Assembly: GCF_020439865.1 (NCBI RefSeq)
Contig: NZ_JAGRPF010000068.1
Location: forward strand, 1 to 51,558
From: Prosthecobacter sp.
GTDB lineage: Bacteria > Verrucomicrobiota > Verrucomicrobiia > Verrucomicrobiales > Verrucomicrobiaceae
Direction: 5' to 3'
Length of the DNA: 51,558 nucleotides
Part shown: piece by piece, positions 25,991-33,901 of the stretch
Numbering within the stretch: the stretch's first letter is position 1
Layout: the number at the start of each line of letters is the position of its first letter
Program-made: the position numbers and the translations under genes
The notes under the pieces: generated by a model
The model's input: only the letters and a program-made list of their open reading frames with translations
What the model was told of the DNA's origin: nothing
Database searches by the model: none

Positions 25991-26740
25991 TCAGTCAAGC
26001 CTGGCCAGGGTTGCTCTACCGCGCTGTTTGGTTTCAGGATCATCCTTGTCGGTGTCAGGCATGGCTAGGCCTTTTTTCAGAAGCCTTGACGCCTCTGTCT
26101 TCCGTCCCATCAGCGCGTAGGTGCGACCAAGTTCGATCACGTGAATCAGGCGGTGGGGATTAAGTGAGGCAGCCTTCTCGAAGCACTCCACCGCCTCGTC
26201 ATAAGAGGCCGCAGGCAGGCCGCCATAAATGACCAAAGCCACGCCGCGTGTGACGCCGCTGATCTGTGCGAGTTCCTGATGCCAGCGGCCGAGGAGATGC
26301 CATGCATAGTCGTTTTTGGGATCAAGCTGCACCGCTCTCTCAGCGGCGGTCTTGATGCGGCGGGATGCCTCCACTCCTTCTCTGTTCCCCACCAGCGGGG
26401 TCAGTTTCCCAAGGCAGATGGCCAGAGCCAGATGAGACTCGCATTTATTCGGGGCGAGCTTCACCGCACGTTCCGCGTAGGCGATTGCCTTTCGGCCGGA
26501 CTGAAGTCGGGCGGATTTCGAAGACTGCTCAGCCATCAGGTAAACATGCTGCCGTGCAATTTTCACCAGCAGGGCTGCATTGTCCGGTTCCAGCTTCTCA
26601 GCCGGCGCATAGTATTTCAGCGCCGCCTCCGGCTTGAACTGCGCGTCGTAAACGTCGCCCTGCTTCACCATTTCGGCAAAGCCTCCGAACGCGCATCCGG
26701 CGCCCACCTGCAATGCAGCGATGATGCCCCCGGTTCTCAT
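25991..26740 (-). CDS. Exported TPR protein of the RMDN (regulator of microtubule dynamics) type
   Basis: A 249-residue protein with an N-terminal hydrophobic signal (MRTGGIIAALQVGAGCAFGG). TPR-like repeats follow at about 30-240. The stretch YAWHLLGRWHQELAQISGV...YGGLPAASYDEAVECFEKAASLNP matches the core of the RMDN/RMD-1 family, first described in animals and also present in bacteria. The gene name reflects eukaryotic work; no microtubule role is implied here. Its ATG overlaps the stop of the upstream methyltransferase by four bases (ATGA at 26737-26740), so it is translationally coupled to lipid enzymes. A periplasmic scaffold role is inference. Confidence 0.75.
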   Translation of the reverse strand: MRTGGIIAALQVGAGCAFGGFAEMVKQGDVYDAQFKPEAALKYYAPAEKLEPDNAALLVKIARQHVYLMAEQSSKSARLQSGRKAIAYAERAVKLAPNKCESHLALAICLGKLTPLVGNREGVEASRRIKTAAERAVQLDPKNDYAWHLLGRWHQELAQISGVTRGVALVIYGGLPAASYDEAVECFEKAASLNPHRLIHVIELGRTYALMGRKTEASRLLKKGLAMPDTDKDDPETKQRGRATLARLD

Positions 26741-27774
26741 GGCTTCGTGAAGCGATAATGCGAAACGATCCATTCCTCGCCTCCGTGATAGCCCCACAAC
26801 TCGGCGCAGGCGAGGAAGAACAGGCGCCACCAAACCCACCAGCGCGTGACGTTTTCATGTCCGTAGGTTTCGGCAAAGAGCGGCAGAATCTCCGCCTTGT
26901 GCGCGTCCATGTTCGCCAGCCAGGCCTCGCTCGTGCGCGAATAGTGCATGCCGCTCACGCACCAATGATCCTCGATCTTCAAATGATCCTGAAAATAGAG
27001 AAGCAGGTCGTCGCTGGGCATCTGCCCGCCGGTGAAGAAGTACTTCGCCATCCAGTCGTCATCGCTGCGCACCTCATAGTGGTAGGCGTATTCCCGGTGC
27101 GTGAAGATGTGCACAAACAGCTTTCCTTGCGGCTTGAGCCAGGTGGAGATGCGACGCAGCAGTTCCTGGTAGTTCTTCATGTGCTCGAACATCTCCACCG
27201 ACACACAACGGTCGAAGACCCCCTCTCCCACGCCTTCGAAATGAATCATGTTCGCAGTTATGACCGTGAGGTTCTTCAACCCGCGCGCCGCCGCCTCGGC
27301 GTCGATGAACTGCTTCTGGGTACGTGAATTCGAGACGCTGGTGATCTGCGCGTTCGGATAATGCTCCGCCATCCACAGTGAAAGAGAACCCCAGCCACAA
27401 CCGAGCTCAAGAATGCGCTGACCATCCTGCAACTCCGCCCTCTCGCAGGTCAGTTCCAGCATCGCGGCCTCGGATTGCTCCAAGGTGGTTGAATCGTCAG
27501 CCCAGAAGCCGCTGCTGTACTTCAAATGCTTCCCAAGCACGAGCTGGTAGAAGCGCGTGGGCACCTCGTAGTGCTGCTCGTTTGCCTCGTCCGTGGCGAT
27601 CGCCACGGGCATCTGCTTCAGCTCCTGCACGTGCCGCATCAAAGCGAAACGCTGCGCGGCGACCGTGGGTCGTTTGTTCTCGCGCAATGTTTCGGTGAGA
27701 CGCTGGCGAATGCCGAGGCGGATCATCGCATCCGGCAGGATGTTCTTGGCGAGGATGGTGTTTATGGCGCTCAT
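26737..27774 (-). CDS. CFA-synthase-family methyltransferase, coclaurine-N-methyltransferase-like
   Basis: A 345-residue class I methyltransferase of the cyclopropane-fatty-acid-synthase superfamily. Visible signatures are HYEVPTRFYQLVLGKHLKYSS (68-88), LELGCGWGSLSLWMAEHYP (SAM motif, 122-140), VSVEMFEHMKNYQELL, and the C-terminal HREYAYHYE and DHWCVSGMHYSRT blocks. These blocks are closest to the coclaurine N-methyltransferase-like bacterial and plant subgroup. The position equivalent to the bicarbonate-binding Cys of E. coli Cfa is Ser88. The N-terminal CFA accessory domain is reduced. It is encoded in a lipid operon with a second, more typical CFA-like gene, so the two probably act on different substrates or in sequence. 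Confidence 0.85.
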   Translation of the reverse strand: MSAINTILAKNILPDAMIRLGIRQRLTETLRENKRPTVAAQRFALMRHVQELKQMPVAIATDEANEQHYEVPTRFYQLVLGKHLKYSSGFWADDSTTLEQSEAAMLELTCERAELQDGQRILELGCGWGSLSLWMAEHYPNAQITSVSNSRTQKQFIDAEAAARGLKNLTVITANMIHFEGVGEGVFDRCVSVEMFEHMKNYQELLRRISTWLKPQGKLFVHIFTHREYAYHYEVRSDDDWMAKYFFTGGQMPSDDLLLYFQDHLKIEDHWCVSGMHYSRTSEAWLANMDAHKAEILPLFAETYGHENVTRWWVWWRLFFLACAELWGYHGGEEWIVSHYRFTKP

Positions 27775-27810
27775 GACTGTGTATGTTCCGATTTTCGATG
27801 AGGACTGGAT

Positions 27811-28602
27811 TCAGCTTTTCCGAAACCACGGCACAAAGGCGCTCGTGGTGCGTTGATACTCGCGGTAGGCATCGCCCTTTGACTTCACAGCGCACTCCTC
27901 CGTGAGCGGAATGCCAGTGACGCGAAGGAGGAAGTAGAGAATCGAGGTCGGCGCATAGACCGTGACCCACCCCCATGGGGAGCCGCAGGCGAACAGCCAG
28001 AATCCCCACCACACCAAGGACTCAAAGAAATAATTGGGATGCCGCGAATAGCGCCAGAGTCCGATCTGACAAACTTTCCCCCTGCTCTGCGGATCGGATT
28101 TGAACCGCTGCATCTGCGCGTCGCTGAACGCCTCGCCAACGATGCCGATCAACCAGACACCGAGGCCGGCCCACTCAACGGTTCCAATCGTCGGAGATGA
28201 ATTCAGGCAGGCCAGAAGCAACGGAACTGACAGGAGCACGATGAGCAGGGCCTGCGCCTGGAAGAAAAAGAAAAAGTTCCGAGCGAGGCTTCCCTTCCAG
28301 CTCTGCCTCAGGACCTCGTAACGCACATCCTCTTGCGGATGATGTCTTTTCACGCGGAAGAACAGATAGGTCCCCAGCCTCAGGCTCCAAACCATCGCCA
28401 TCCCTGCGACGATCACTTTTCGCAGCGGAAAACCGTCACCGAGCAACGCATACATCGGCGCCAGCCACGCCGGCGCGTAAGACCACGTCACATCGACAAA
28501 GCTAAAGTTTTCAAGCTTCAAACTGAGCAGCCACGTCAGGGCAAACAGCGTGAACGCGATGACCGCTCCGAGACCGGTCAAAAACCAGAAATCATGCGTC
28601 AT
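27811..28602 (-). CDS. DUF1295 membrane protein (steroid 5-alpha-reductase-like)
   Basis: A 263-residue polytopic membrane protein with about six or seven hydrophobic helices. The C-terminal block GLWRYSRHPNYFFESLVWWGFW is the DUF1295/5-alpha-steroid-reductase signature, and a late TEECAVKSKGDAYREYQ also matches. Relatives use NADPH to reduce conjugated or enone double bonds in lipids, and others are isoprenylcysteine methyltransferases. In this operon, reduction of a methylene or dienoic acyl intermediate made by the CFA-type enzymes is an attractive guess. The ATG at 28602 lies 11 bases inside the upstream DUF2062 gene. A run of five Phe (NFFFFFQ) sits at a helix start. Confidence 0.85.
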   Translation of the reverse strand: MTHDFWFLTGLGAVIAFTLFALTWLLSLKLENFSFVDVTWSYAPAWLAPMYALLGDGFPLRKVIVAGMAMVWSLRLGTYLFFRVKRHHPQEDVRYEVLRQSWKGSLARNFFFFFQAQALLIVLLSVPLLLACLNSSPTIGTVEWAGLGVWLIGIVGEAFSDAQMQRFKSDPQSRGKVCQIGLWRYSRHPNYFFESLVWWGFWLFACGSPWGWVTVYAPTSILYFLLRVTGIPLTEECAVKSKGDAYREYQRTTSAFVPWFRKS

Positions 28603-29092
28603 GAGGTATGAGGTTGAGGCGGTTGGCAAGCTTCTCGACCAAAGGCCGGCTGATGAAATAGACAGTGCCCAGCAGCAGTGGCGCGATCAGCAGCCAGACC
28701 ACCACGGCGTAAAGTCCGATCATGCCGAAGTCCTGCATAAATCGTCCGGGATCGGCAAAGAAACGCTCCGTGAGCATCGGGATCGAGAGCGTCACATGCT
28801 CGGCACCAAACAAATCCTCCCCTGCACGCATGAAGAGCAGGATGGTGCCGAGATGCACCGGATAGCTCAGCTCACGGAACACCTGCAGCACAGGCTGATT
28901 GAGCTTCAGCGGAATGCCCACTGCAAGTGAGACGATCGTGGTCATGCCAAGCAGAGGGAACACACCCGTTGTGACGCCAAAAGCCATCGCCTGTGCAATC
29001 TTCGACGGCGATGTTCCCTGCGTGAGCTGGGTGATCACCGGGTTCACCACCCAGCGCCGCCAAAGAGATTCACGCTGGACGTTTTCACTCAT
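28592..29092 (-). CDS. DUF2062 membrane protein
   Basis: A 166-residue membrane protein. The DUF2062 block is visible as PSKIAQAMAFGVTTGVFPLLGMTTI, followed by LKLNQPVLQVFRELSYPVHLGTILLFMRAGEDLFG, with three or four hydrophobic helices. The domain often occurs beside acyltransferases and glycosyltransferases, but its role is unknown. The open frame extends to 29560, yet only the ATG at 29092 gives the domain start. That ATG overlaps the stop of the DUF1475-like gene by four bases, and its own 3' end overlaps the DUF1295 gene by 11. All are signs of tight translational coupling within the operon. Confidence 0.85.
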   Translation of the reverse strand: MSENVQRESLWRRWVVNPVITQLTQGTSPSKIAQAMAFGVTTGVFPLLGMTTIVSLAVGIPLKLNQPVLQVFRELSYPVHLGTILLFMRAGEDLFGAEHVTLSIPMLTERFFADPGRFMQDFGMIGLYAVVVWLLIAPLLLGTVYFISRPLVEKLANRLNLIPHDA

Positions 29093-29421
29093 GGCTGGCG
29101 GAGAAGAACGTCCTCCACACGTGCAGTCGGGGGCACGCGGAAGAGCTGGATGAGCATGTAGACCGCCATCACGATGTTCCCAAGCAGCAGGATGCCCAGC
29201 AGCCAGCCGAAACGGGCCGGCCACGTGCGCTCCTTGTAAAACACCCAGCAGTAAAAGGTCAAAAACGCCCAGTAGGTGTCGAACAAAGTCGCGATAAACC
29301 AAGGATGACCACCCACCGCGGCTGGAATGTCCCACAACGCGCAATTCATCGAGGCCCAGCTTGTCACACTGAGCATGGAAACGAGCACTACGACAAACAG
29401 GCAGCGCAGGAACACGATCAT
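29089..29421 (-). CDS. Small polytopic membrane protein, DUF1475-like
   Basis: A 110-residue protein with three hydrophobic helices (about 1-22, 45-65, 72-95). The segment GHPWFIATLFDTYWAFLTFYCWVFYKE resembles the DUF1475 family (known from plants and bacteria, function unknown), from memory and without a search. It lies 5 bases after the CFA-like methyltransferase gene stop and overlaps the DUF2062 start. A membrane partner of the lipid enzymes is plausible but unproven. Confidence 0.6.
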   Translation of the reverse strand: MIVFLRCLFVVVLVSMLSVTSWASMNCALWDIPAAVGGHPWFIATLFDTYWAFLTFYCWVFYKERTWPARFGWLLGILLLGNIVMAVYMLIQLFRVPPTARVEDVLLRQP

Positions 29422-29426
29422 GGCAG

Positions 29427-30707
29427 TCAGAAGTTACGATGAAGCGTGGTATTGTTCGGCCGGGTGTAAACCGCTTGCACCACGCTGATGTTCCGCATGC
29501 CGAAGGCTGCCTCGCAGTACTGCAGGTAGTAGTTCCATTTGCGGATGAAGCGCTCATCAAAGCCCTGTGCCTTCACGTCCGCGAGCTTCGCGTTGAAACG
29601 CTCGAACCACAGCCGCAGTGTCTTCGCATACGAAGCGCCGAGATCTTCCAGACCGTGCATGAACAGATCGCTCGTGCGGTTTATCGCCTCGTTCACGCGA
29701 CCGACGCTAAGCAGCAAAGAGCCGGGGAAGATGTGTTTCTGAATCCAGTCTACGCCTTTACGCAGGTCTTTGTGCTGGCAGTCAGCGACCGTGATCATTT
29801 GGAATGCGAGCAGGCCGTCCGGCTTCAAAACTTCCGCGCATTTGGCGAAGTAGGTCTCAAGATACTTGTCACCGACAGCCTCCAGCATCTCGATTGAAGC
29901 AATCTTATCGAACTGGCCGGTGATGTGGCGGTAATCCTGCAGGCGGATTTCGATTTGATCCGACAAACCTTCGCGTGCGACGCGCTCGGTGGCGTATTTG
30001 TGCTGCTCCTGCGAAATGGTGACGGCAGTGACATGCACACCGTGGTGTTTTGCCGCGTGAAAGGAGAATCCGCCCCAACCGCAGCCGATTTCGAGCACGT
30101 GGTCTCCCGGCTTGAGTTGCAGTTTCTGGCACAGCGCCTCGTATTTCGACGCCTGCGCCTCCGCCAATGGCTGACCCGGATGTTCAAAGCGAGCCGAGGA
30201 GTAGGTCATCGTCTCGTCGAGCCAGAGCGAGTAGAAGTCGTTTCCAAGGTCATAGTGCTCGGAGATGTTCCGCCGGCTGGTGGTGACGCTGTTCGGCCGC
30301 AGCAGGTGCTGGATGCGATTCACGAAGTTGAGGAAGTTCACAAACGCCACCTTCCCTGACGAACTGCGTGAGCCGAGCGCCTTCGACAGGTTGAGAATGA
30401 ACCATGCAATCACATCCGCGATGCTGTCCGTGTCCCAGTCGCCATCGACATAGGACTCGCCAAAGCCGATGTTGCCGTAGAGCGCGCAACGCTTGAAGAA
30501 CTCGATGTTGCGAACACGGATCTCCGCAGTGACTTCCGCCCCCGGCGCACCGAACACACGCATGCGACCGTCCGGCCACGTCATGCGCATGCCGCCATGC
30601 ACGAAAGGCTTGAAGCTTTGCAGCACGAGCCATTCGTAGAATCCAGGTTTCGCCGTCGCACTGGCGACTGGCACGGAGACTTCGTCGAGGATGAGTGACG
30701 TGTTCAT
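29427..30707 (-). CDS. Cyclopropane-fatty-acyl-phospholipid synthase-like methyltransferase
   Basis: A 426-residue enzyme of full CFA-synthase length. The N-terminal lipid-binding part (about 30-140) includes YGNIGFGESYVDGDWDTD. Then come HYDLGNDFYSLWLDETMTYSSARF (151-174), LEIGCGWGGFSFHAAK (206-220), IEMLEAVGDKYLETYF and a C-terminal block ending in a TRPNN-type tail. S171 stands where E. coli Cfa has the bicarbonate-site Cys139. That change is typical of the subgroup found beside DUF1365 and amine-oxidase-like genes, as I recall. So the product may be a methylated (10-methyl or furan-precursor) rather than a cyclopropane chain. The ATG at 30707 overlaps the DUF1365 stop by four bases. Confidence 0.92.
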   Translation of the reverse strand: MNTSLILDEVSVPVASATAKPGFYEWLVLQSFKPFVHGGMRMTWPDGRMRVFGAPGAEVTAEIRVRNIEFFKRCALYGNIGFGESYVDGDWDTDSIADVIAWFILNLSKALGSRSSSGKVAFVNFLNFVNRIQHLLRPNSVTTSRRNISEHYDLGNDFYSLWLDETMTYSSARFEHPGQPLAEAQASKYEALCQKLQLKPGDHVLEIGCGWGGFSFHAAKHHGVHVTAVTISQEQHKYATERVAREGLSDQIEIRLQDYRHITGQFDKIASIEMLEAVGDKYLETYFAKCAEVLKPDGLLAFQMITVADCQHKDLRKGVDWIQKHIFPGSLLLSVGRVNEAINRTSDLFMHGLEDLGASYAKTLRLWFERFNAKLADVKAQGFDERFIRKWNYYLQYCEAAFGMRNISVVQAVYTRPNNTTLHRNF

Positions 30708-31504
30708 GATTTTGCTGATGCGATGGAATGATGCGGCCGCAGGACATCCTGCTGCAATTCGGGCCCGTCTGCCTTGCGGAACCAGGGAACACGCTTGAGC
30801 CACAGCCGCAGCGCGTGCCAGTGGATCAGAAAAATCACACGCAGCGTGAGCAGCGGATACTTCACCGCGCAGGAGAGCAGCGCGCCGTCTGTGAGGGCGC
30901 GCCTCGCGCCGGTGAGCGTGGTCACGAGCACTTTTTCGCCAGCCTTCTCATCATCGACCTCGATGTGCAGCCTCTCGTCCGGGAGGCGCAGATGAAATTT
31001 GAAATTCAAATCCAGTTCAGAGAACGGCGACACATAGAAGTGCTTCGGCGTCACCAGGAAAAATCCGCCGTCAGCCGCCAATTCCTGCAGCACATAAATT
31101 TTCTGCTCCTGAAAAGTGTTCGTCACCTGCGCGACGGCGCATACCGGTGATCCATCTGCTGCAAAGCAGTAGAAGAACGTCACCGGATTGAAGACGTAGC
31201 CAAGCACGCGTGGAAACGCGAGCATCTTGATCATGGCGATTCGCGACACATCCACGCCGCTCTTTTCAAGCCGCGAGAGAACGCCTGCCTTCACGTCCGC
31301 ATGCTCGCCACCGACATGATCGCGGTCATAAAAGGAGAACAGATTGAACCGGTTCCGGCTGAAGAGAAGCAGGCTGCGATCGGAGCAGGTGATGGCATCG
31401 AGATCGACCCACAAATAAAACACGCGATACTTAAATCCGTGGCGTCGAGGCTGCAGACGCTGATGCATCACGGTACATTCGAAGATGGCGGAAGAATCAG
31501 GCAT
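30704..31504 (-). CDS. DUF1365 protein
   Basis: A 266-residue protein of the DUF1365 family. It shows CTVMHQRLQPRRHGFKYRVFYLWVDLD at the N-terminus, FPRVLGYVFNPVTFFYCFAADG in the middle and FYVSPFSELDLNFKFHL later, all family hallmarks. Its activity is not established, but it is nearly always encoded between an amine-oxidase-like flavoprotein and a CFA-type methyltransferase, exactly as here. The ATG at 31504 shares one base with the flavoprotein stop (TGATG), and the end overlaps the CFA gene by four bases. A longer frame to 31597 is a shadow of the upstream gene. Confidence 0.93.
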   Translation of the reverse strand: MPDSSAIFECTVMHQRLQPRRHGFKYRVFYLWVDLDAITCSDRSLLLFSRNRFNLFSFYDRDHVGGEHADVKAGVLSRLEKSGVDVSRIAMIKMLAFPRVLGYVFNPVTFFYCFAADGSPVCAVAQVTNTFQEQKIYVLQELAADGGFFLVTPKHFYVSPFSELDLNFKFHLRLPDERLHIEVDDEKAGEKVLVTTLTGARRALTDGALLSCAVKYPLLTLRVIFLIHWHALRLWLKRVPWFRKADGPELQQDVLRPHHSIASAKS

Positions 31505-32781
31505 CACCACGGCTCCCTCCCGAGCAAATCGCGGCACAAGGCCACTGCGGAGCCGAAGGCGTCCTCGTGGAAACCGTAGCGGAAGTAGCTGCCGCAAAAG
31601 TAGGTCGTCTGATCGCGCGAAAGTCGGTTCAGCTCCGGCAGGCGCTTCTGCGCGTCGATGGCTGCCATGTCGAAGAGCGGATGCTCGTAGGCGATGCGCT
31701 TGATCACCTTGTCCTCGGCGATCTCATCGGCTGCGTTGATCGAAACGAAGTAGTTCGTGGTGTCGGAAACGCCCTGGAGGCTGTTCATCCAGTAATGCGT
31801 GCTCGGTTCGACGCCGCCGCCCGTCGTCGGTTTGATGCGGTAGTTCCACGAGGCCCAGCAGCGCTTCGTTTTCGGCATGAAGCGTTCGTCAGTGTGCAAC
31901 GTTGCCGTGTTCGGCTGGTAGTGGAAGCAGCCGAGCAGTTCCCGCTCCAGCTCGGTCGGATCGGCAATCATGCGCAGCGTCTGGTCGGCGTGGCTGGCGA
32001 AGATGACCTTATCGAAGACACCGGCCTCCCCCTCACGCGTGAACACCTTCACGCCCGCATCACTACGCTCGACGCGAATCACCGGTGAACCGAGGCGAAT
32101 GCGCTCTTTGAAGGGCGCGGTGAGTTTTTTTACATACGACTTCGCGCCGTTGGTCACTGTCCACCATGGATGCTGCGTATGCAGTCCGAGGAAACCGTGA
32201 TTGTGCCAGAAGCGCAGCAACGTCAGCGCCGGAAAGGAAAGCATGAGCTCCGGCGGCGTTGACCACACTGCCGACGACATCGGGATGACGTAGAGATTGA
32301 GAAAATCCTCGCCGTAGTCGCGGGCGATGACGTACTCTCCCAGCGTCATGCGCGCATACCGCGGATCGTCGAGCGCGGCGACGGCCTCGGCGTTGAAGCT
32401 GTTGATGCGCGACAGGAACTTCCAAAAGCGAGGACTGAGCAGGTTGCGACGCTGACCGAAGAGATGATTCAGCGACGTGCCGTTGTATTCGATGCCGCTT
32501 TGCAGATGCGACACGCTGAACGACATCGACGTCGGCTTCGTCTCCACTTCGAGCTCCTTGAACAAACGCGTGAGCAATGGGTAGGTCACGTGATTGAAGA
32601 CCATGAACCCCGTGTCCACCGGCAGCTCACGTCCGGCCTCGACGACATTCACGGTGTTGGTGTGGCCGCCGGCGTAATCGTTCTGCTCGAAGATCGTGAG
32701 ATCGAAATGCGGATGCAGGAAGTGTGCACAGCCGAGCCCTGCCACCCCGGTTCCGATGATCGCGAGCGAGGAACGTTTCAT
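31504..32781 (-). CDS. FAD-dependent amine-oxidase-like oxidoreductase
   Basis: A 425-residue flavoprotein. The N-terminal dinucleotide-binding motif is GTGVAGLG (10-17) with the following acidic residue in FEQNDYAGGHTNTV. The rest is typical of the NAD(P)-binding/amine-oxidase family that accompanies DUF1365 and CFA synthases, with IPMSSAVWSTPPELML and a C-terminal CGSYFRYGFHEDAFGSA, where FAD is bound again. It probably dehydrogenates or reduces a modified acyl chain. In furan-fatty-acid and 10-methyl-fatty-acid pathways, flavoproteins do this step next to a methyltransferase. Its start overlaps the desaturase stop by four bases (ATGA). Confidence 0.9.
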   Translation of the reverse strand: MKRSSLAIIGTGVAGLGCAHFLHPHFDLTIFEQNDYAGGHTNTVNVVEAGRELPVDTGFMVFNHVTYPLLTRLFKELEVETKPTSMSFSVSHLQSGIEYNGTSLNHLFGQRRNLLSPRFWKFLSRINSFNAEAVAALDDPRYARMTLGEYVIARDYGEDFLNLYVIPMSSAVWSTPPELMLSFPALTLLRFWHNHGFLGLHTQHPWWTVTNGAKSYVKKLTAPFKERIRLGSPVIRVERSDAGVKVFTREGEAGVFDKVIFASHADQTLRMIADPTELERELLGCFHYQPNTATLHTDERFMPKTKRCWASWNYRIKPTTGGGVEPSTHYWMNSLQGVSDTTNYFVSINAADEIAEDKVIKRIAYEHPLFDMAAIDAQKRLPELNRLSRDQTTYFCGSYFRYGFHEDAFGSAVALCRDLLGREPW

Positions 32782-33779
32782 GCACCCGGATGATCTGAAT
32801 GTTTAAGCTGCCGTGCCTCACGATACACGCTGGCGGGAACCACCTTCAGGTCCCAGATCAGGCCGACCCAGGACAGCATTTTGAGGAGATAGTAGGACAC
32901 ATCGATCTCCCACCAGTAGAAGCCCTGCCGCGCAGCGCCGGCATAGCGATGATGGTTGTTGTGCCAGCCTTCGCCGAGCGTAATCAATGCCAGCAACAGG
33001 CTGTTGCGGCTGTCGTCCGATGTTTTGAACCGCTTGGAGCCGAAGACGTGCGCCAGCGAGTTGATGAAGAATGTCGCATGCAGAAGAACCACAGTGCTGA
33101 TGAAGAAGCCCCACACGAACAACTGAGGCCCGTTCGTCCCAAGACCGGGGACGTATCGCTCCATAAGAGCTCCCGCACCCCAGAGAAACGCCCCATAGAC
33201 CAGCGGCACGATCTGATCGTGACGATTCAGAAACACCAGCTCGGGGAACTGTTCCAGATCACGCACACGGCTGTAGTCCGTGGGAAAATTCTTCGCGCTC
33301 GTCAGCCAGCCGATGTGTGACCAAAGAAAGCCACGCACTCGCGGCGAATGCGCATCCGTCTCCTCATCGGAATGCTGGTGATGGTGCCTGTGCACTGATG
33401 CCCACCAGAGCGGTCCCCGCTGGCAGGAGGTGTTTCCCAAAACGGCGAATACAAACTGCATCCAGCGCGAAGTGCGATAGCTGCGATGGGAAAAGTAGCG
33501 ATGATAAAACGCGGTGACCGCAAACATGCGCACTGCATACAGCACCAACGCAGCCATCAATGCCGCCCAGCTAAACCCCACCCAGAGGACTGCAAAGCAG
33601 CCCAGATGCAGAATGATGAAAGGCACGCATCGCTTCCAATCGATTCCGTCCTTCAAGTCGCGAACTGCGTTCCATCCCGGCGGCCGGTAATCGGAATCGA
33701 GCCACTGCCGCAACATCACCAGAACGTGTCCCGGCAGGGTGGATTTTCGCGGCATGGCGACTGTGGTCTCGATTCTCAC
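32778..33779 (-). CDS. Membrane fatty-acid desaturase (acyl-CoA/acyl-lipid delta-9 type)
   Basis: A 333-residue integral-membrane di-iron desaturase. The three His boxes are present: HRYFSH at 93-98, HRHHH at 130-134 and HNNHH near 272-276. Hydrophobic helix pairs separate them. It inserts a cis double bond, which is the substrate needed by CFA-type methyltransferases, so it logically heads the operon. The start is uncertain: GTG at 33779 has a weak GAGAG upstream, while ATG at 33755 gives a protein eight residues shorter. The promoter should lie in 33780-33901. This stretch contains TGTTTCGAAAGTT on the minus strand, similar to a motif before the sigma gene. Confidence 0.93.
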   Translation of the reverse strand: MRIETTVAMPRKSTLPGHVLVMLRQWLDSDYRPPGWNAVRDLKDGIDWKRCVPFIILHLGCFAVLWVGFSWAALMAALVLYAVRMFAVTAFYHRYFSHRSYRTSRWMQFVFAVLGNTSCQRGPLWWASVHRHHHQHSDEETDAHSPRVRGFLWSHIGWLTSAKNFPTDYSRVRDLEQFPELVFLNRHDQIVPLVYGAFLWGAGALMERYVPGLGTNGPQLFVWGFFISTVVLLHATFFINSLAHVFGSKRFKTSDDSRNSLLLALITLGEGWHNNHHRYAGAARQGFYWWEIDVSYYLLKMLSWVGLIWDLKVVPASVYREARQLKHSDHPGA

Positions 33780-33845
33780 GCTCTCTACTGCGCCTGACCT
33801 GATTCAGTGGATTCAAAAAAAACGCCGAATCGCGTCATGCGGCGA

Positions 33846-33858
33846 AACTTTCGAAACA
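33846..33858 (-). promoter_or_regulatory. Candidate shared regulatory motif upstream of the lipid operon
   Basis: TGTTTCGAAAGTT on the minus strand, 67 bases before the desaturase GTG. It matches TGTTTCGGAACTT (24606-24618, before the sigma gene) at 11 of 13 positions. No convincing -10 box at a common spacing was found, and a match of this quality could arise by chance in two sequences this long. Confidence 0.25.
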
Positions 33859-33901
33859 AACGGAGGCGGCTGCACCTGATGACTGCCGCCGTGCCACGGA
33901 C

